Assembly (NCBI GenBank): GCA_036164085.1
Contig: JAYZJV010000021.1
Location: 62,001 to 126,000 of the forward strand
Length of the DNA: 64,000 nucleotides
Direction: 5' to 3'
DNA from: TMED-70 sp036164085
Lineage (GTDB): Bacteria; Chloroflexota; Dehalococcoidia; Lucifugimonadales; Lucifugimonadaceae
Shown in pieces: positions 50,480 to 57,992 of the stretch. The notes below the pieces were generated by a model that saw only the letters and a program-made list of their open reading frames with translations, was not told where the DNA came from and did not search any database. The translations under genes and the position numbers were made by a program. How positions within the stretch are numbered: the first letter of the stretch is position 1; the number at the start of each line of letters is the position of its first letter.

Positions 50480-51730
50480 TTAAATATTCCAAAAATCATT
50501 AATACTTGATTCATATTCAGAAGTAGATTCGTTTTCAATTTCTTCAATACTAACACTCCTACCTAAAACAGAAGACTCTAAAGCAGCATTGCATACAGCC
50601 AAATCTTTTCTTCCTACGTATGCATCAACTTCAGGTTTTATTCCATCTGTAATACATTGACCTAATTCATAATATTCAAGCGCTACTAAAAATTTATCAA
50701 CATCTTCAAATGGTGTTTTATAAGAACCTAATCTTTCTGATTTAAATAATCTTGAAGTGAGTTCGTCTAGATGAAAATCTGGTACAAGTTCTAGTACTTT
50801 ATCTCCAGAAATTTCACCAATTCCATCAATGTTTAATCTTAAAGGATCTCCTCTTCTTTGTTTAGCGGGTGTCATGGATCCTTTACTACCATAGATCATA
50901 GCGTATTCAGTAATTTCTCCATGAGCTGCATAAAAGGATGTCCATTGACCAACAGCGCCATTTTTGAATTTCATGGTAGATATGACCATATCCTCTGAAT
51001 CTGCATCAATCTCATTTGGAACAGAATCTGCCCATTTTTCATAAAAATTTGAAACTCCTATTTTTTCACCTTTATATCTTTTTGTTTCCCATAATTTTGA
51101 AACAGCAAAAATCTCTTCTACGTCTCCAAGGTAGTACATCATTTGATCAACGATGTGTACACCAGCATCTACAAAAATTCCTCCCATATTTTTATGATGT
51201 CTCCAAGGTAGAATAATTATATCTTTTGACCCTCTTGCAGAACCTTGAAGGAAACTATAGGGAGTACCTATGACTTCAGCTTCAATTAGAGCTTTGGTTA
51301 ACCTACAAATAGGATCCCGTCTCTCTTGTTCAGCAACACTTAACACTTTTCCACTTTTTTTCCATGCTTCAATAACTTTATTACATCCTTTAATTGTTAT
51401 AGCCAATGGTTTTTCACAAAGAACGTTATATCCAAGGTTAAAAGCCATTTCGGCTACTTGGTGGTGTGATCCGGAATCTGTTGTTATATCCACAGCTTCA
51501 ATTTCTGGCATATTTTTTTTCATTTCTTCAATTGAAGTAAATACTTTTGGACGCTTTCCTAATAAATTTTCAGCATTATCAGATAGATGCTTTGCATTTT
51601 CTTCGTTTTTATCACAGACTGCTACTAGCTCAACATTTGCCATACCGCTTTCATATAATGCCCCTAATGCTCTTAAGTGTCTTCCTCCCATGCCTCCTGC
51701 ACCTATTATTGCTATTGGTATTCTAATCAT
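50480..51730 (-). CDS. Gfo/Idh/MocA family oxidoreductase
   Basis: A 416-residue NAD(P)-dependent sugar/inositol dehydrogenase. The Rossmann motif IAIIGAGGMGGRHLRALGAL is at about 6-25, the CEKPLAI motif (catalytic Lys in the EKP signature) near 100-106, and DAGVHIVDQMMYYLGDVEE near 186-204 has the Asp and His usual at the active site. The C-terminal beta sheet is complete. It lies between the dehydratase and an SDR in a sugar-acid operon, so it probably oxidises a sugar or an intermediate. Specific sugar unknown. Confidence 0.88.
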   Translation of the reverse strand: MIRIPIAIIGAGGMGGRHLRALGALYESGMANVELVAVCDKNEENAKHLSDNAENLLGKRPKVFTSIEEMKKNMPEIEAVDITTDSGSHHQVAEMAFNLGYNVLCEKPLAITIKGCNKVIEAWKKSGKVLSVAEQERRDPICRLTKALIEAEVIGTPYSFLQGSARGSKDIIILPWRHHKNMGGIFVDAGVHIVDQMMYYLGDVEEIFAVSKLWETKRYKGEKIGVSNFYEKWADSVPNEIDADSEDMVISTMKFKNGAVGQWTSFYAAHGEITEYAMIYGSKGSMTPAKQRRGDPLRLNIDGIGEISGDKVLELVPDFHLDELTSRLFKSERLGSYKTPFEDVDKFLVALEYYELGQCITDGIKPEVDAYVGRKDLAVCNAALESSVLGRSVSIEEIENESTSEYESSINDFWNI

Positions 51731-51750
51731 TTTGATTCCTTTTTATTATT

Positions 51751-52542
51751 TTAATCATGAATTTTTTGAGATGCTATCATTCCTCCATCTACTAATAAAG
51801 TTTCACCATTCACATATTGACCAAGATGTGAAGAGAGGTATAAAACTGCATTAGCAATATCGCTTGGAAGGCCTCCAATTCCAGCAGGAACAAACCTCTT
51901 AAAATCTTCTGGGTTATGAGGAGGACCGTCTATAGATTCATCATCAATATCATTGGGTAAACGGTTTGATATCGCTCCAGGTGCGATACAATTCGCAGTA
52001 ATGTTTTTGCCTGCGAGATCGGCAGCTATACCCTTAACCATCCTTCTAAGTCCCATTTTAGCCGTTCCATATGCAGTCCAATTTGGCATAGCAACATATG
52101 AATGCACACTAGATAGACAAATTATTCTTCCACCATTTCCATTATTTATCATTTCTTTTGCAGCTCTTTGAGAAGCAAAAAAATATCCCTTTAATGATAA
52201 ATTCATCATTCTGTCCCAATACTTTTCATCAGTTTCAAAGAATTCTCTTTGCTGGTCTGGGAAGATTGCATTATTAATCAGTACGTCTATTTTATTATGT
52301 GAATCAATGAAAGAATCAAATACTGAATTAATATCATCTATTTTACTTACATCTCCTTTGTGGAAAGTAGCATATACTCCATTTTTGGATACTGTTTCTA
52401 CACATTTTTTTGATACTTCATCATCAACAATGTCATTTAAACCTACGTCAGCACCTTCTTTAGCTAGTGTTAATGCTATTCCTCTTCCTATACCTTTTCT
52501 GGCTCCAGTTATTAAAACTTTTTTACCATCAAGTAAACCCAT
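51751..52542 (-). CDS. Short-chain dehydrogenase/reductase (SDR)
   Basis: A 263-residue classical SDR with TGARKGIGRGIALTL (about 12-26), INNAIFPDQQREF (NAG replaced by NNAI, near 87-99), RIICLSSVHSYVAM with the catalytic Ser, and Tyr-Lys in YGTAKMGLRRMVKGIAADLA (near 157-176). The end is YVNGETLLVDGGMIAS. It lies in the sugar-acid operon, 20 bases upstream of the Gfo/Idh gene. Its job may be oxidation of a deoxysugar (fucose/rhamnose dehydrogenase-like) or of a 2-keto-3-deoxy acid. Confidence 0.88.
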   Translation of the reverse strand: MGLLDGKKVLITGARKGIGRGIALTLAKEGADVGLNDIVDDEVSKKCVETVSKNGVYATFHKGDVSKIDDINSVFDSFIDSHNKIDVLINNAIFPDQQREFFETDEKYWDRMMNLSLKGYFFASQRAAKEMINNGNGGRIICLSSVHSYVAMPNWTAYGTAKMGLRRMVKGIAADLAGKNITANCIAPGAISNRLPNDIDDESIDGPPHNPEDFKRFVPAGIGGLPSDIANAVLYLSSHLGQYVNGETLLVDGGMIASQKIHD

Positions 52543-52553
52543 TTTTACCTCCT

Positions 52554-53219
52554 TTAAATTGTTGAAGAAATTTTTTCTAACGGTAGTTTTTCTATGTCAG
52601 GAATCAATGCGTCTTTTTTAGCAAATCCTACAACAAGTAACAAAAAAGGTCTTTCGTTTTTTGGTCTTTTGAAAATTTTGTTCATAAATCCCATTGGACT
52701 TGGTGTATGTGTCAAAGTGGAAAGTCCTGCCATATGTAATGCAGTAATCAATATTCCTGTAGAAATTCCTACTGATTCAGATGAATAGTAATGCTTGACT
52801 TTTGATCCATCGTCAAGAAGACTGTAATTTTTTGCGAAAATTCCAATTAGATATGGTGCTTTTTCTATGAAAGGCTTATTTGCATCAGTTCCTAATGGCT
52901 CCAAAGCGTTTAACCATTCTTTTGGAGCTTTATGTTTGTAAAATTCTTTTTCCTCGTTTTCAGCTTCTTTTCTTAAAGTTCTTCTGGTTTCATTTCTTGT
53001 TGATATTGCAAAATGCCATGGTTGCATATTTGCTCCACTTGGTGCTGTTCCTGCTGCTCTTATACAGTTTTCAATAATTGATTTGGGAAAAATATCTTCT
53101 GAAAAATCTCTTATAGTTTTCCTTTGCTTGATGTTTTCATAGAATTCTTTAGATCGGGACTCCATATTTTCTAAATTAATATTTGGGTTACCTTTGTACT
53201 CAATAAATTTTTTCCTCAT
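52554..53219 (-). CDS. Nitroreductase-fold flavoprotein, iodotyrosine-deiodinase-like
   Basis: A 221-residue FMN protein of the nitroreductase superfamily whose closest family look is iodotyrosine deiodinase (IYD): KQRKTIRDFS (31-40), AAGTAPSGANMQPWHFAIST (55-74), HYYSSESVGISTGILITALH (143-162), AGLSTLTHTPSPMG (164-177) and RPKNERPFLLLVVGFAKKDA (185-204). The IYD substrate-lid triad Glu/Tyr/Lys corresponds to E90, Y94 and K115, with the spacing E-x3-Y-x20-K identical to the human enzyme (157, 161, 182). IYD-type enzymes reductively dehalogenate halotyrosines; bacterial homologues exist. It has no membrane anchor. It sits in a sugar-acid operon with AGAGGA upstream. Activity is inferred. Confidence 0.85.
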   Translation of the reverse strand: MRKKFIEYKGNPNINLENMESRSKEFYENIKQRKTIRDFSEDIFPKSIIENCIRAAGTAPSGANMQPWHFAISTRNETRRTLRKEAENEEKEFYKHKAPKEWLNALEPLGTDANKPFIEKAPYLIGIFAKNYSLLDDGSKVKHYYSSESVGISTGILITALHMAGLSTLTHTPSPMGFMNKIFKRPKNERPFLLLVVGFAKKDALIPDIEKLPLEKISSTI

Positions 53220-53239
53220 TTTATTCCTCTTTTATAAAA

Positions 53240-53587
53240 TCAATAATAATCCTTAGTATCAAAAATCAAGTCAGTTTCCTCCCAAGAACTAATTTCTCCA
53301 GTCTCAAGTTCTTGGAAAAGAGATCCCATTATTTTTTGCCACTCTTTTATTTTTTCTTTTTGTGGTTCTATGTGAATACCATTCTTTATATCAAAATTTT
53401 TATCTACTTCTAATAGCATTACAAGTTTATTTTGGTGAATGAAAATTCTCATTCTTCCAATCGGTTTTTTTTCTAAGTCTTTGACAACTTCATCAAAAGG
53501 ATTGGCGTGAAATTCAATGTATTTTTTTATTTTCTTTTCTACATTCTTTAATTCATTTACTAAAACTATTAATTTATTCTTTTTCAT
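53240..53587 (-). CDS. L-rhamnose-mutarotase-like (DUF718/RhaM family) protein
   Basis: A 115-residue ferredoxin-like fold protein. FHANPFDEVVKDLEKKPI (about 26-43), RMRIFIHQNKLVMLLEVD (45-62) and IKEWQKIMGSLFQELETGE (80-98) resemble the KxxxWxxxM pattern of RhaM and fucose mutarotase. The active-site His expected near the N-terminal half may be H28. Such enzymes interconvert alpha and beta anomers of deoxysugars. It lies directly downstream of an SMP-30 lactonase in the same operon, which supports a sugar role, but the similarity is moderate. The N-terminal 25 residues are a short Lys-rich helix. Confidence 0.6.
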   Translation of the reverse strand: MKKNKLIVLVNELKNVEKKIKKYIEFHANPFDEVVKDLEKKPIGRMRIFIHQNKLVMLLEVDKNFDIKNGIHIEPQKEKIKEWQKIMGSLFQELETGEISSWEETDLIFDTKDYY

Positions 53588-53595
53588 AATAAGTA

Positions 53596-54495
53596 TTAAA
53601 ACTTAGTTTTATATTCAAGTTTTCCTTGAATATCTAGTTTTACTCTAAATAAGTCTCCTCCTCTATAGGCTTTATAATTATAATTCTTAGGTTCACTGCC
53701 GTTTGGTTTTTCACCTGTGCCTGCATTGGCTGTGGTTACATATAATTCATTGAGATCTTCTCCACCAAACATTGGACATGAAGTTTGAGTAGCAGGGAAA
53801 AATATTTCTCTTTCTAATTTACCGTCAGGATCAAATCTCATTACTTTTGAGCTGAACCATATTGCAGACCATATAAATCCTTCTGAATCTACTGTCATGC
53901 CATCAACTATTCCTGTATCTTGATCGTCTAATTTTACAAAAACTCTTTTGTTGCTTATATCTTTATTATTTTTATTGTAATCCCATTGATAGATAGTTTT
54001 ATTTAATGAATCTGTGGTGTAAAAAATTGTTTCATCAGGAGAAAATCCCATACCATTGCAAAGTTTAACTCCTTCATCAATCACATTGATTGAATGATCT
54101 GGGTTAATTCTAAATACTACGTCATTAGTCCAGTTTGTAGCATCTGTTCCACAATAAAAACTACCATCTGGACCAGAAGTTGCATCATTTACTCTTATGT
54201 TTATTTCTGTACCGTCAATTTTTCCCTGTTTTATAATTTTAAAATCTTCATCTGAATTCCATAAAATAATTCCTTCCCAAGAACCTAAAATTAACCCACC
54301 TGATTCATTGAATCTAAATCCTCCGACTTGAACCCCATCATGAATAACTTCATTAGATTTTCTTTCAGGATTATATTTGAATAATTTTCCACCATAAATA
54401 TCCGTCCAATATATATTTTTTTCTATGGGGTTCCAAACGGGGCCCTCGCCAACTACAGCATTAGGAGATGCTAATTTTTCAATATGATATTCCAC
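53596..54495 (-). CDS. SMP-30/gluconolactonase family protein
   Basis: A 299-residue six-bladed beta-propeller lactonase. VVGEGPVWNPIEKNIYWTDI (about 16-35) carries the first metal Glu, RVNDATSGPDGSFYCGT near 101-117 the Asn/Asp positions, CNGMGFSPDETIFYTTDSLN near 143-162 the second Asn, and IVDGMTVDSEGFIWSAIW near 196-213 the catalytic Asp. These enzymes hydrolyse sugar lactones such as glucono- or rhamnono-lactone. It is the first gene of a six-gene operon with mutarotase, IYD-like, SDR, Gfo/Idh and sugar-acid dehydratase genes. GTG start, with AAAGGT ahead. Confidence 0.9.
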   Translation of the reverse strand: MEYHIEKLASPNAVVGEGPVWNPIEKNIYWTDIYGGKLFKYNPERKSNEVIHDGVQVGGFRFNESGGLILGSWEGIILWNSDEDFKIIKQGKIDGTEINIRVNDATSGPDGSFYCGTDATNWTNDVVFRINPDHSINVIDEGVKLCNGMGFSPDETIFYTTDSLNKTIYQWDYNKNNKDISNKRVFVKLDDQDTGIVDGMTVDSEGFIWSAIWFSSKVMRFDPDGKLEREIFFPATQTSCPMFGGEDLNELYVTTANAGTGEKPNGSEPKNYNYKAYRGGDLFRVKLDIQGKLEYKTKF

Positions 54496-54586
54496 TTTAC
54501 ACCTTTACTCCAATATGGAATTTATAATATCACCATAAATATAAATCGTGTATACTTTTTGAAGAAGAAACTTAGAAAGGATTAAG

Positions 54587-55384
54587 ATGCTTGATCATAA
54601 AGGAAAAGTTGCAATAGTTACTGGCGGTGCACAAGGGATAGGAAGAGGCATTTCTGATGTACTTTCAACAGATGGAGCTATAGTTTGTATAGCTGATATT
54701 TCGAAAGATCATGGTAATCAAGCAGTAAAAGAAATAGAATCTACTGGAGGAAAAGCTTTGTATGTAGAAGCTGATTTTAGTAAATCTGGATCTCCAAAAA
54801 AAGTCGTAGATGAATGTATTAAGAATTTAGGAAGACTTGATATATTAGTCAATAATGTTGGAATACAACCTCCTGCTTCATACAAAAATGTTGAAGATAC
54901 GACAGAAGAAATGTGGGATGCTGTTATTAATGTTAATCTAAAGAGTTATTTTTTAATGTGTAAATACTCTATACCTCATATGAAGAGTAAAGGAAAAGGA
55001 GTAATAATTAATATTTCTAGTGTTCAGGGTTTGCAATCTCAACAGCTGGTACCTCCTTATGCCGCAAGTAAAGGAGCTGTTCTGTCTCTTACTAGGCAAA
55101 TGTCTTTGGATTATATAAAGAGTAATATTAGGATTAATGCAATTAACCCAGGAACCTTTAACACTCCAATGGTAAGAAAATCTATTACTGGAAATATTCA
55201 AGAAAGTATAGATTTATTTGGGAAAGATATTCCTATAGGAAGAGTGGGGGACCCAAAAGAAATTGGTCAAGTTGCTTCTTTTTTAGCAAGCGAAAGAGCA
55301 ACATTTATATCTGGGGAGTACATAAATGTTGACGGAGGGATTATGGCAAAAGGTGGCTGGGATGCAGGTTTACAAGGAGAATGA
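54587..55384 (+). CDS. Short-chain dehydrogenase/reductase (SDR)
   Basis: A 265-residue classical SDR with VTGGAQGIGRGISDVLS (about 12-28), VEADFSKS, LVNNVGIQPPAS (NAG replaced by NNVG), IINISSVQGLQSQQ and the Tyr-Lys pair in YAASKGAVLSLTRQMSLDYI (near 159-178), then ISGEYINVDGGIMAKGG. It is divergent from the SMP-30 operon with a 91-bp gap, so it may share a regulator and act in the same sugar pathway. AAGGATT precedes the ATG. TATACT lies upstream and looks like a -10. Confidence 0.88.
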   Translation: MLDHKGKVAIVTGGAQGIGRGISDVLSTDGAIVCIADISKDHGNQAVKEIESTGGKALYVEADFSKSGSPKKVVDECIKNLGRLDILVNNVGIQPPASYKNVEDTTEEMWDAVINVNLKSYFLMCKYSIPHMKSKGKGVIINISSVQGLQSQQLVPPYAASKGAVLSLTRQMSLDYIKSNIRINAINPGTFNTPMVRKSITGNIQESIDLFGKDIPIGRVGDPKEIGQVASFLASERATFISGEYINVDGGIMAKGGWDAGLQGE

Positions 55385-55386
55385 AT

Positions 55387-56460
55387 TTAAATAAAAGGAT
55401 GGTTTCGTTTTTCTTCTTTATATTCTAAAAATACACCTGCTTTTATTTTTGCAGATATTGTTTTTCCAGCCTCAACTGAGTATGCAGAGCCATTTTTTTC
55501 AGCTTGTTCAACACCTCCATTATGCCATCCAGTGCAAGGTTCTAATCCTGCGTTATAGCATCTACCGTACCATGGATATCCATAACCTCCTCCGAAATTT
55601 CTCCAATACCAAATGTATTTAAATAAATCTTTAGGAAATTCTACCCCCCATGAAATATTCAAATCACTATTTTTTACTACGTACCATCCTTCATCTAATT
55701 CAGTAAAATAAGCCATATCTAATGATCTATCTGATTTTCCTGGTATTGACCTGAAATCAGATTTAGTACCATCCTTCATATCAACCATTGGCCATTCGCC
55801 GGAAAAATTAGGTTTTAATTTTGAAGATTTATCTACATCTTCAGGATGCGATAGAATTGTGCATTTAGGTAAAGTAAGTGTACAATTCTCAGATAAAAAG
55901 GAGCCACCTATAGCTATATGTTCAAGCCAAACTATATCTAAATCTTCTTCAGCAAAATTAGTAACTTTTTGATCTATTTCAATATAAGAATCATTTTCTT
56001 TTAAAGATATAGTCCTTTTTATTTCAAAAGGACTCCTAATGCTTCTCCCTGTAAATTCTATAGAACAAATTTCTGGAGTATCAATAATTATTTTAGTATC
56101 CCAAGGGATATTGTTCACATCTCCATGGATTCCAAAATCTGCACCAAAATATTCACTTGGATATCCTCCGTGTGGAACAACAGTTTGCCACCCTCCTTCA
56201 TAATAATCTAACCAAACAGATGCAGGATCTCCAGTTGATGGGACAGTAAGATTAGGGTTTCTTATTCCCCAAGGGGTCTTAAACATAAATTCTGTGTCTG
56301 TTGGTTTATAGACAAAGCTAGAAATATCTGCACCTTTATCCGAAAGAATTAAAACTCTGATTTTTTCATTTTCCAAAATTACTGTTTTTAATCCTCTATA
56401 TTGCCAGGCATCAGAAACTCTAACTCCATGTGATCTTTCATCTTGATAATTTGTAGACAT
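55387..56460 (-). CDS. Aldose 1-epimerase-like (galactose mutarotase fold) protein
   Basis: A 357-residue protein of the beta-sandwich sugar mutarotase fold, related to aldose epimerases and DUF4432 enzymes. GLKTVILENEKIRVLILSDK (about 23-42) and GADISSFVYKPTDTEFMFKT (43-62) are the family start. DYYEGGWQTVVPHGGYPSE (84-102) has the His region, and DIVWLEHIAIGGSFL (172-186) and ECTGWHNGG-like CTGWHNGGVEQAEKNG (near 316-331) follow. The catalytic Glu/His pair cannot be fixed with confidence. It sits beside deoxysugar-type SDRs. No close named family member is recognised. Confidence 0.7.
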   Translation of the reverse strand: MSTNYQDERSHGVRVSDAWQYRGLKTVILENEKIRVLILSDKGADISSFVYKPTDTEFMFKTPWGIRNPNLTVPSTGDPASVWLDYYEGGWQTVVPHGGYPSEYFGADFGIHGDVNNIPWDTKIIIDTPEICSIEFTGRSIRSPFEIKRTISLKENDSYIEIDQKVTNFAEEDLDIVWLEHIAIGGSFLSENCTLTLPKCTILSHPEDVDKSSKLKPNFSGEWPMVDMKDGTKSDFRSIPGKSDRSLDMAYFTELDEGWYVVKNSDLNISWGVEFPKDLFKYIWYWRNFGGGYGYPWYGRCYNAGLEPCTGWHNGGVEQAEKNGSAYSVEAGKTISAKIKAGVFLEYKEEKRNHPFI

Positions 56461-56577
56461 TCTTAATTCCTTGAAAAAAATTATTATTAAAAATATTATA
56501 TGTGAATAATTTATATGTTAAATTTTATAATTTTAGTATCTTAATCTATAAGATATTTATAAAAGTCAGGATTATTA

Positions 56578-57894
56578 ATGAATGAGATAAATAATTCAAA
56601 AAAACTTTACTCTAAAGCTAAAAAATATATCGCAGGTGGAATTTCCTCTCAAATAAGAGTCTTGGAACATTCTGAAGTTCCTCTTTTTATTAGTAAAGCT
56701 GAAGGATCAAAAATTTGGGATGTTGATGGGAATCAATATATTGACTACATACAAGGTATGGGTCCTAATATATTTGGACATGCTCCTGATTTTATTAATA
56801 AAAAGGTTTCAGAAGAAATTAATAAAGGAATGATTTATGCAGCTCAGTTTGACAAAGAAATTGAAGTAGCTGAAAAAGCATTAAAAATACTAAATACTAA
56901 AGATTGGACAGTTAGATTTGCGTCTAGTGGAACAGAAATAGATCAGCTATTAATTCGATTGATGAGAGGGTACACGAACAGACAATTGTTTGTGAAGTTT
57001 GAAGGACATTATCATGGTTGGATGGATTCTATCAATTATTCTGTTCATCCTGATTTAGAATTAGCAGGAGATAATTCAAATCCAGAGCCAGTTCCAGAGT
57101 CGAAAGGAATGGATGAAAATACAAAAAATAGTGTGATAATAGCTAGATGGAATGACATTGAACATCTCAAGGATATTTTTAATAAATATGACAATCAAAT
57201 TGCAGGTGTTCTTATGGAACCTATCCTTGCAAATACTAACTGTATCATACCAGATGATGGATATATTCAATCAGTAAAAAAATTGTGTAGCGATAATGGT
57301 TCACTTTTAGCATTTGATGAAGTGATAACTGGATTCAGAATTTTAAAAGGTAGTGCAAAAGAATTTTTTGGAGTAACTCCAGACCTAGCAACTTTTGCCA
57401 AATCTTTTGCTGGAGGGTTTCCAATAGCTATGCTTGCAGGATCTAGAGAAATCATGGATTTTGTGGGTGATGGGACTGTTTATCATGGAGGAAGTTTTAA
57501 CTCTAATGTAGCTTCTATAGCCGCCGCTAATGCTTCTTTAGATGAAATGACAAAGAATAAAAACTTTTTTAATAATTTGGAACAAAAAGGTAACAAATTA
57601 ATTTATGGGATAAAAAAACTTTCTGAAGACTTAGATATAAATATTCATGCCCAAGGACTTGGTTCTGTTTTTTCTATCTCTTTTACAGATAAAGAACATA
57701 TTAGAGACTGGAGAGATCATTTCAGGAATTGTGATGAGAAAAAATATAAAACTTTTTGTGAAATAATTTTTAGAAAGGGGATAAGGCTTTCATCAAATGG
57801 TAGAGTCCATTTAGCTACTTCTCATTCAGACCAGGATATTGAAAAAACATTAGAGATGTTTAGATTGTCCCTTATTGATTTAAAAAATCAATAA
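56578..57894 (+). CDS. Class III aminotransferase (glutamate-1-semialdehyde aminomutase-like)
   Basis: A 438-residue PLP enzyme. SSQIRVLEHSEVPLFISKAE (about 24-43), IWDVDGNQYIDYIQGMGPNI (47-66), VRFASSGTEIDQLLIRLMRG (108-127), FEGHYHGWMDS (near 141-151), LLAFDEVITGFRI (near 243-255; Asp to the PLP nitrogen) and the Schiff-base Lys in LATFAKSFAGGFPIAML (near 266-282) match GSA-aminomutase homologues (HemL family). Its length and sequence fit a HemL-like family aminotransferase rather than housekeeping haem synthesis, but the exact reaction is uncertain. It is transcribed as a single gene. Confidence 0.85.
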   Translation: MNEINNSKKLYSKAKKYIAGGISSQIRVLEHSEVPLFISKAEGSKIWDVDGNQYIDYIQGMGPNIFGHAPDFINKKVSEEINKGMIYAAQFDKEIEVAEKALKILNTKDWTVRFASSGTEIDQLLIRLMRGYTNRQLFVKFEGHYHGWMDSINYSVHPDLELAGDNSNPEPVPESKGMDENTKNSVIIARWNDIEHLKDIFNKYDNQIAGVLMEPILANTNCIIPDDGYIQSVKKLCSDNGSLLAFDEVITGFRILKGSAKEFFGVTPDLATFAKSFAGGFPIAMLAGSREIMDFVGDGTVYHGGSFNSNVASIAAANASLDEMTKNKNFFNNLEQKGNKLIYGIKKLSEDLDINIHAQGLGSVFSISFTDKEHIRDWRDHFRNCDEKKYKTFCEIIFRKGIRLSSNGRVHLATSHSDQDIEKTLEMFRLSLIDLKNQ

Positions 57895-57992
57895 TTGAAA
57901 AATTTGACAATTAAATATTTCTTTATAATTTTTTCACAATTTATTCATAAATTTGATATAAAATTTAAATATCTAATTTCACAAAGGACACA

